A stretch of DNA of 64,000 nucleotides from Anniella stebbinsi (taxonomy: Eukaryota; Chordata; Lepidosauria; Squamata; Anniellidae): contig JARDYH010000005.1 of assembly GCA_029215795.1 (NCBI GenBank), positions 163,209,814 to 163,273,813 on the forward strand. Direction: 5' to 3'. Under the pieces are notes generated by a model, which had not been told where the DNA came from, searched no databases, and worked only from the letters and a program-made list of their open reading frames with translations. Position numbers and translations under genes: made by a program. Shown in pieces: positions 56,934 through 64,000 of this stretch (its first letter is position 1; each line of letters opens with the position of its first letter).

Positions 56934-57983
56934 TTGTGCTTATCGGATAGGCTTGAAAGGTGGATGAGCAAGAAGAAAATAACTTCTTGGAGCCGAACTA
57001 AGGGAGATAAGCCGTCCGATAGAAGTTTCAGGCTTGTCCGTACTGACAAAATGGCGGATAAGGATTCTGAAAAGCCAAAAAAGCAATCCCCGAGTCATGC
57101 CGGAAATGCTAGTTCTAAGATTGGAACTAAGCCAGGAGCAATTCCTAAAATAACCCCAGGGAGGCAAGCTGACCCAACAGATGAGTTGCTTCAGAATTTT
57201 CAAAAAATGTTGGATCTGGCAATATTAAAGCAAGATGGAAATATTGAGCAGGCTTTACTCAAACAAGAAGATCGATTGGCAAAGAGGATTGCTGATTCAC
57301 AGCAGCAGCTTTTAGCAGGACTCCAAAAGGTGGAGAAAGAGGTTGGAGCTTTGCAGGAAGAAACTGGAGAACTAAAGGTTTTATACAAGAAGCAACAGGA
57401 ACAGCTAACGCAACAGGATTTACGGCTTATAGCGATGGAAGATCGGGACAGGAGAGCAAATCTACGCATAAGATCTTTTGGGGAGAGGCAAGCGGAGACC
57501 CCTAACAGTATAAGAGAATTAATTTTGGCATGGGCCAAACAGTTGATGCCACAGGAAGATTGGAGAATGGAAGATATTGAGCGGGCCCATAGGGTTGGAT
57601 TTGGAAAGTCAAGAGAGCTCCCAAGAGATATTATTGTGAAATTTGCTAACTACTATAAAAAAGAAAAATTAATGCAAGCAATTAGAAGTCAAGGTCAACC
57701 GACGCTTCAAGCAACACCAATTGAGGTTTTCCAGGATTTATGCCCTCAGACCATCCAGTGGAGGAAGAGCGTTAGAATATGCACAGGGGCATTGAAGATG
57801 AAATCGATCTCCTATAATTGGGGATACCCAGTTTTCTTGAGGTTCAAGTGGAACGGGAAGCAGCAAAGAATAACATCTTGTGAGCAAGGAATCGAGTTGT
57901 TGGAGGAGCTGGGCATAATGGATGCCACATCGGTTGGAGAGGAGAAGCAAGACGAAGGCGCGGCAGGAGGGAGCAATGAATAG
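56934..57983 (+). CDS. L1 ORF1 protein (RNA-binding chaperone)
   Basis: L1 ORF1p binds L1 RNA as a trimer and is needed for retrotransposition. Up to 349 residues are open; the Met at about residue 11 (MSKKK) or the MADKDSEKPKK start (57050) may be the real one. The N-terminus is basic and Ser/Pro-rich. A coiled-coil spans roughly residues 95-175 (LLAGLQKVEKEVGALQEETG and similar). The RRM-like part has DRRANLRIRSFGE and ERAHRVGFGKSRELPRDIIV. The C-terminal domain includes SISYNWGYPVFLRFKWNG and ends EGAAGGSNE. The first adenosine-rich stretch of the 5' UTR ends just ahead. Confidence 0.92.
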   Translation: MCLSDRLERWMSKKKITSWSRTKGDKPSDRSFRLVRTDKMADKDSEKPKKQSPSHAGNASSKIGTKPGAIPKITPGRQADPTDELLQNFQKMLDLAILKQDGNIEQALLKQEDRLAKRIADSQQQLLAGLQKVEKEVGALQEETGELKVLYKKQQEQLTQQDLRLIAMEDRDRRANLRIRSFGERQAETPNSIRELILAWAKQLMPQEDWRMEDIERAHRVGFGKSRELPRDIIVKFANYYKKEKLMQAIRSQGQPTLQATPIEVFQDLCPQTIQWRKSVRICTGALKMKSISYNWGYPVFLRFKWNGKQQRITSCEQGIELLEELGIMDATSVGEEKQDEGAAGGSNE

Positions 57984-58226
57984 ACTTTAATATATTGTAA
58001 GAGAGATAGGGAGAAGAGGAGACTTGGAGGGGAGGGTAGACGTCATTCCGGAATGTTGGGCCGAGTTCCCCCCCCCCTAAGAGTTCTAAGAAGATTGGGA
58101 CCAAAGCCCAGCAAGCTGGTGAGGAGGGGGGTGAATTGGGGGTGAATGTGGGGGGGAGGGTTAGGGGGGAGGGGGTATGTGTTACACAGAGGGAGACCGA
58201 CTTAAAGACTTGTGTGAAAGAGAGAG

Positions 58227-61200
58227 ATGGAAAATAAACTTAGATTGGCAACATTGAATGTTAAAGGGCTAGGAACGGTAATTAAAAGAAAGAGGATTGA
58301 AATGTTATTAAAGAAAAAAAAAATAGATGTAATTTTTTTGCAGGAAACTCATCAGGCCAAAGATGGAGTTAATGAGCTTCGAATGAGGGAGGTGGGCGTT
58401 TATGAGAAGGCATATGGAACTTCGAAATCGAGAGGAGTGGCAATAATAATTTCAAAGACATGTGGTATAACTATTCAAAGTGTAAAGAGAGATAGCAATG
58501 GAAGGTTTCTTATTATGTTCTGCAAGTTGGGAGAAGAGGAATATGTATTAGTGAATGTCTATGCTCCAAATGGGAAACAAATGGATTTTATCGATGAAGT
58601 ATTTAACGGGTTGGGAGAAGTGGGTAAAAAGCACATTGTGATGGCTGGTGACTTTAATATGGTACTAGATATAGGGAAAGACCGGGATAACATACTAAAA
58701 GATACTAAGAGGGTGGGGAAGACAGAGTTAAGCAAATTAATGGAAGGGAAAGAATTAATGGATGTGTGGAGAGCTTTAAGAGGGGAAGAAAGGAAATATA
58801 CTTTTTATTCACAGAGATTTAAGAGTTATTCAAGGATAGACCACATTTTTGTATCAAAAAATATGTTACCCAAAATTATAGATTGTGATATTGGAGTTAT
58901 CAAGGTCACTGACCACGCGTTAATGACAATGGACATGGAAACCAAGAAAGACTATAGACAAGCGAAGAGATGGAGACTAGATGTAAGGTTGTTGAATAAA
59001 AAGGATATAATGGAGAAAAGAAAGAAAGAAATGCAGGAAATTTGGGAGATTAATGAAAAAGAGAATAATCGGCAGGACATATTATGGGACACAATGAAAG
59101 CTGTAGTAAGAGGGATTTGTATTAGGGAAAGATGCACATTAAAAAAACAACAGGAAGCTCAAAATAAAAAGATTGAAGAGGAGATAAGAAGTTTGGAAGA
59201 AAAGTTAAAGGAGACAAAAGATAAACGCCTAACAGCCCAAATTCAAGCTAAAAAAAAGGAACTAGAGAAAGAAGAATTAGAACAAGTTCAAAAGAATTTG
59301 TTGTATTTAAAAAGAGACTTTTTTGAATATAGTAATAGGAACTCAAAGATGCTGGCTAGATCCACACAGTTGGAAAAGGCTAAGAATATGATAGGGACAA
59401 TAAAGGATAAGGCAGGGAATAGTTGTAATTTAATGAAAGATAAATTAAGTATATTTAAGGACTTTTATAGTGAATTATATACATCAGGATCGGGACCGCA
59501 AGATAAGATATTGGAATATGTAGAGAGGAATTGGAAAATAAAATTGCAGAAACAGGATAGGGATTATATGGAAGGTTTAGTTACGGAAAAAGAGATAGAG
59601 GGAGTTATTGATAAACTAAAAGGAGGAAAATCACCGGGGATGGATGGTTTGGGGTCGGAGTATTATAAGCTTTTTAAAGGAATTTTAGTACCAAGATTAA
59701 AGAAATTATTTAACACTATAATAGAAGGGGGGAAGACTCCGCCATCATGGGATCATTCCCTGATTATATTAATTCCGAAACCAGGTAAGGATTTAACGGA
59801 TCCCGCATCATATAGACCAATTTCCTTAATAAATCAAGATTCAAAGATTTTTACAGCAATATTGGCAAAAAGAATGGCCACATTTATTAGTAAATATATT
59901 AAAAAAGATCAGTGTGGATTTATTCCGGGTAGGCAAATGTCTAATTTAATGGGAAGAGTATTAAATATAATTAGTATTATAAAAAAAAGGAATTTAAAAG
60001 CAGGTCTGCTAGCATTGGATATATTCAAAGCCTTTGATTGTGTGGAATGGCCAGCACTCAAAACAATATTAAAAACATTTGGGTTTGGAGATTGTTTTAT
60101 GGGAGCGATGGATAAGTTGTATAAAAATAATAAAGCGGAAATATTGGTTAATGATGGGTTAACACAACAGATTACACTAGCCCGAGGAACTAGACAGGGA
60201 TGTCCTCTTTCACCGATCTTATTTGCAATAGTAATAGAAATTTTGGCAAATGTAATAAGGGAAGATGAAAGAGTGAAGGCGATAGGAAGAAAGGAGAAGA
60301 TTAAAATGAATATGTTTGCGGACGATACTTTATTGACGGTAGAAGATCCCCTAGGGAGTGCTGAGGTGATTAAGAAACATTTAAGAGAATTTGGAGAAAT
60401 TACGGGATTAAAAGTAAATTGGGGGAAGTCAGAAATGATGTTATTTAATTATAATAAGGAAGAGTTGGAAGAAGGTAAGGATAAGTTGGGTCTTAGACTT
60501 AAAAACATAGTACGTTATTTAGGTATTAACATTGATAGAGATTTAGATAGGCTTGAGGAACTTAATTTGGTAGCTTTAAAAAAACAAGTAGGGGAGAAAT
60601 TAGAAGTATATAAGAAATTAAAACATTCTTGGTTTGGTAGAATAGCAATTATTAAAATGAAGATTTTTACCTAAGATTAATTTTTTGTTTAGAATGTTAC
60701 CAATTAAAATATCAGATGTAGAGTTGAAAAGTTGGCAAAATATAATCAACGCATATTGTAATGGGGATAAGAAAGCTAGGATTAATAAAGGGTTATGGTA
60801 TAAGGCTCAAAAGAAGGGAGGTTTAGGACTTCCAAATATTAAGTACTATTATATAGCTAATCAGTTAAGATATGTTATAAGTTGTATTCTAGGGGAGGAA
60901 GATCTGGAGTGGTTGGAGACGCAAACTGGGGAAATAGACTATAAATTGAAAAATATTTTCTTTAAAAAAATTCAAAAGAAAGAATTAAAGGGACTGGACA
61001 ACCCTTTGTTGGTAAATATAGTGGAGATCTGGGAGAAATTTAGGGGGAAGTTGATACCAGGAGACTCACCACTTGCCCCAGTGGTAGTAGTGGAGAATTT
61101 CCCAAGAGTGTTAAAAGTGGAGATTGAAGCGAGATTGAAAGATAAGGAAATAATTAAGTTAAGGAAGTGGATGGAAAATATGAAGGATAATGAACAAATT

Positions 61201-62064
61201 AAAGAGCTATTGATAGGTCAAAAATTTGCATGGTTTAAATGTATACAATTAGGGAAATGGACTCAGAAATGGAAATTGAAAAATAAAAAGTGTAGAAACA
61301 ATACAAGATTTGAAGAATTAGTAGAGTCAAAAGGTAGGAAAGAAGGAAAGGAAATTAAGAAAGGGTTGACTAGTGAGATATATAAATTATTGATAGAGGA
61401 AGAATTTCAAAATTCACTTAAAGTAATAAAAAAGGTTTGGGAAGAGGACATAAATGGAGAAATTAAGGAATATAACTGGGAGAGGTTGTGGAACGCAAGA
61501 ATGTTAAAATTGTTATCGATCAGAATTAAGGAGAATTTTTATAAGGTATTGTGGAGATGGTATCTAACACCGGTTAGATTTCACCAGATTGATAAAAAAA
61601 TATCTAAAAAGTGTTGGAGAGGATGCCAGGAGGTTGGAACTTATTACCATATGTGGTGGAGCTGTGAATATGTACAAAAATTTTGGAAAAGGGTATTTAA
61701 AGAAATAAGTGAAATAATTGGAAGTAAAGTGGAATTAGACCCGAAGCTCGCTCTACTAGCAATATGGGATAGAGGGGAAGAGGATAAAAACAAGAGGGAA
61801 TTGATAAACAACCTCCTGACTCCTGTTAGACTAATGATTGCAAAAAATTGGAAAGGACAAGGAAGCTATACAATAGAAGAATGGTATAAAGAAATATGGG
61901 ATATGGCTTTGAATGATATGCTAACTTGTAAAATGAAATTGAAAAGGGGAATGTCCGGTAAAAATGATTTTGGGGAAATATGGAGACCCCTTTTGGAATA
62001 TGTATTAAGATCGGGGAAGGGACAAACACCTTCAAAAGAGTCGATAAACTTCTGGATAGAATAA
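58227..62064 (+). pseudogene. L1 ORF2 (endonuclease + reverse transcriptase), one frameshift
   Basis: The N-terminal APE-like endonuclease nicks target DNA and the reverse transcriptase then copies L1 RNA at the nick. Visible EN residues: Asn-11 (TLNVKG), Glu-40 (FLQETH), Tyr in VYAPNG, GDFN, SRIDHIF and the final TDHAL. The RT core shows SPGMDGLGSEYYKLF, PISLINQDSKIFTAI, CGFIPGRQ, TRQGCPLSP and MFADDTLL near residue 698. The C-terminal part has the CCHC-like CWRGCQEVGTYYHMWWSC. A single extra T in the run at 60664-60668 (ATT TTT ACC TAA where ATT TTA CCT AAG is expected) stops the protein at 815 residues; the second frame then runs 459 codons from 60685. Every catalytic residue of EN and RT lies before the break. 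Confidence 0.93.
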
Positions 62065-62196
62065 AAGATTAAGAGAAGGTCTCATGGAGTGGGGGTGCAC
62101 GGGGGGGACTGTCAAGGGTTATGTATGTATTTTATGTTATTATTATGTTGAAAATAATACAATTATTTACAAAAAAAAAAAAAGAAACACTCATTT

Positions 62197-62680
62197 CTTG
62201 TTTCTTGAATTAGGCATTTCTGTACATTTTGCTCCTACAAACAATGAATGAATTAGCACTTGCCATTTAAGTTTCCCACGGCAGGGGAATGGGACCAATT
62301 CTGCTCCCCCTATGCATACACACTCATACACACTCATACACACACACACACACACACACGAGAGAGAGAGAGAGAGAGAGAGAAAGAGATGAAACCCAAT
62401 GGATTCTTGAATGCTCTGGAGGATTTTCCTGTGGATACATCTATCAAGGCCCTGTCACCTACTTTGGAATGGTGAGATGAACCAAGCCATTGATGTGGTC
62501 ACTCCTGAGTGTCTGGCATTGTGGAACCTGCTCAGTTCCTTGGTATTCCAGGGAACTGAGGATGATGAAACAGGCTGGAAGATGGCTAGAGCACAAGTGG
62601 TGGGAATTGTTGGCCAAACAAATAGCCTCATCTGGGGGAAAGTTCTCAAAAGGGTCATGGCAGGGCAGTCATGCCCTTGC
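62197..62680. other. L1 right flank, no gene
   Basis: Resumes the sequence the L1 interrupted. Includes a (CA)n(GA)n microsatellite at about 62318-62386. A partly protein-like but stop-containing stretch lies near 62400-62670; I cannot assign it. Confidence 0.4.
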
Positions 62681-64000
62681 ACAGTGTTGACTGCAGTGTG
62701 CCCTGCTTCCAGATGCTTAAAAGGGTATGGACAGGAATTCCCCTCCCCCACAATCACAACCCAGCAATGAGATCTCACCTCGTATGGACTTCAATTCCCA
62801 GAAGCCCCTGCTAGCATGTGCAGTGGTTAGGAATGTTGGAAGTTGTGGTACAAAACATCTGGAGATCTACTTCTGAGATGGGAAAGCCATTCCAGCTCCA
62901 TCCAATTTAGCTTGTTTCTCTTCCCTGAGCAAGTGTGTCTGTAACTCACCTGACTGCAGCTATATGGACAGACCCCACTCAGCATCAGATATATGAATGC
63001 CAGCTGAGTGCTCTGGGATTCAATAATTAATATGGATTGTGGTACCTAAAACACCTCTCAAGCCAAACTACACAAAGTGTTATTGCAAAATATGCATTTA
63101 TTGCTCAAACTGTATTAGAGAATAACAAATCTTTGAAATAATAAGCAAAACACATGACTACATGCAATGCAATTAGGATGATTAAAGCATAATGGAAATA
63201 GTGGATAGCATATTTCTTAGTAAAATTAAAGTTCTCTATTCCTCTTAACCAACAAAGCAGTCATCATTAAGATCTTATAGTCCAGCAGGCATGGTTGGCT
63301 GAGCTTATGTAATCATGTTTGGTAGGCTTCTCCTCCTAGGATCTCTTTCCCACACAGATTTGCCTTTTATAACCTCTATATTGATGACCTCATCTTAAGT
63401 TTCAGACCTGGTCATACTACTACTCTTAGTTCTACTATCTAACTCTAATAACAGCTCCAGCTCTTTCATCTTAAACACACATCTGTGTATCTTGACTTTT
63501 TTGGACTTAGTCATAGGCTGAATTCGGACGACACAATAAGCAACTGGGGGGTGGAAACAATCGTCAGTTGTATTGACTATCGTGTCATCCGAATGCTGCC
63601 ATAGTCAACTCAGCGCTGATCCTAATCCACACCACGGTTGATTATTACCATGTTGTTGGGGGGTAACCCCTAGATGAACAACTGTAAAATTGATTATTCC
63701 CTCACCACTGACTATCGTGTTGTCCAAATTTAGCCATAGCTTCTACTCCTGACTTCAGCCCTTCCACTCTGTGAGCCTTGGCTCCACTGTACCACTTTGG
63801 GCCTCCTTTCTTTACCTCAGTAGGCTTTTTAGAGCCACCATGTTATAAAATGGCTGAAGAATTGGGCTTGGACTAAGGAAACCTGGGTTTAAATTCCCAT
63901 ACTGTCACAAAGTTCATTAGATGACCGTACTCTCCACCCAACCTACCTCACAAGCTGTTCCAAGCTAAAATATTGTAAATGCAACTATGTCACCCTGGGT
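62681..64000. repeat. Duplication unit C, left end
   Basis: Aligns with unit B from about 31558 to 32760 (tgcccttgcacagtgttgac start, acaaagtgttattgcaaaat, tgtgtatcttgactttttt). The 32612 MITE is absent, and a Harbinger-type MITE (63516-63735) is private to C. The last bases (caccctgggt) equal the start of the body shared by units A and B, so the butyrophilin-like gene probably continues past the window. Confidence 0.88.
63516..63735. mobile_element. Harbinger-type MITE with visible empty site
   Basis: The ends ggctgaattcggacgacaca and tgttgtccaaatttagcc are imperfect inverted repeats. The 3-bp flanks ata (63513-63515 and 63736-63738) fit Harbinger insertion. Unit B at about 32362-32380 keeps the uninterrupted ttagccatagcttctac. 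Same terminal motif as 16019-16221. Confidence 0.85.

Larger units (their letters stand above)
56476..62182 (+). mobile_element. Near-full-length L1 LINE with perfect target duplication
   Basis: The flanks 56462-56475 and 62183-62196 are both agaaacactcattt, a 14-bp target duplication. The element starts with G residues (ggggggcgtggcc) and ends in a poly(A) of at least a dozen A's. It has a 5' UTR of about 460 bp, ORF1, an inter-ORF gap of about 240 bp, ORF2 and a short 3' UTR. Total length is 5.7 kb. Only one frameshift was found, so it is recent. Confidence 0.95.

Noticed and set aside
56900..57050. Extra N-terminal residues of L1 ORF1 from 56934
   Set aside because: Not rejected outright, but downstream Met codons (MSKKK, MADKD) are equally plausible starts; I do not claim the longest form is made.

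Overview
This window is vertebrate nuclear DNA, most likely from a lizard or another squamate reptile. The basis is the repeat content: CR1 and L2 LINEs, a young L1, a Penelope-like element (PLE), Harbinger and hAT elements with their MITEs, tRNA-headed SINEs, and host exons of the KRAB-zinc-finger and B30.2 (PRY-SPRY) families. There are no bacterial-style genes, rRNAs, CRISPR arrays or convincing tRNA genes. Repeats make up most of the sequence. Species and chromosome cannot be told from the sequence alone.

Layout. Positions 1-9.1 kb hold dispersed repeats and a dead KRAB exon (6045-6171). Zinc-finger exons follow at 9100-9497 and 11307-11440. The second is fused abruptly to a GC-rich two-gene Harbinger transposon (11441-16221), which has a truncated transposase and a Myb/trihelix protein, both on the minus strand. 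From 16222 to about 28230 lies duplication unit A. It carries a butyrophilin-like gene on the minus strand: a transmembrane exon at 19570-19659, a PRY-SPRY exon at 16848-17368, and a possible upstream exon near 19732-19935. After it come another zinc-finger exon (28618-28946) and a CR1 LINE interrupted by two fragments of another LINE (29255-31345).

From about 31558 to 45430 lies unit B, a second copy of the same segment with both recognisable exons intact (33265-33785 and 36136-36225). The start of a third copy, unit C, appears at 62681 and runs off the window. The spacer between B and C (45.4-62.7 kb) contains a 1.85-kb foldback, a tandem array of about 165 bp, an L2 end, a degraded PLE with a hammerhead-like motif, an LTR-retroelement remnant with a tRNA-Leu-type primer site, and a 5.7-kb L1 with perfect target-site duplications whose ORF2 has a single frameshift.

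How it fits together. The host signal is a tandemly duplicated receptor-like locus (TM plus B30.2) lying among decayed KRAB-zinc-finger genes. Shared and private MITE insertions order the copies as ((A,B),C). The last 1.6 kb of units A and B is almost identical although the rest of the units has diverged by several percent, which points to recent gene conversion. I see no clearly new molecular system. The most distinctive hypothesis is that the duplicated gene encodes a short type II membrane protein with its B30.2 domain outside the cell.
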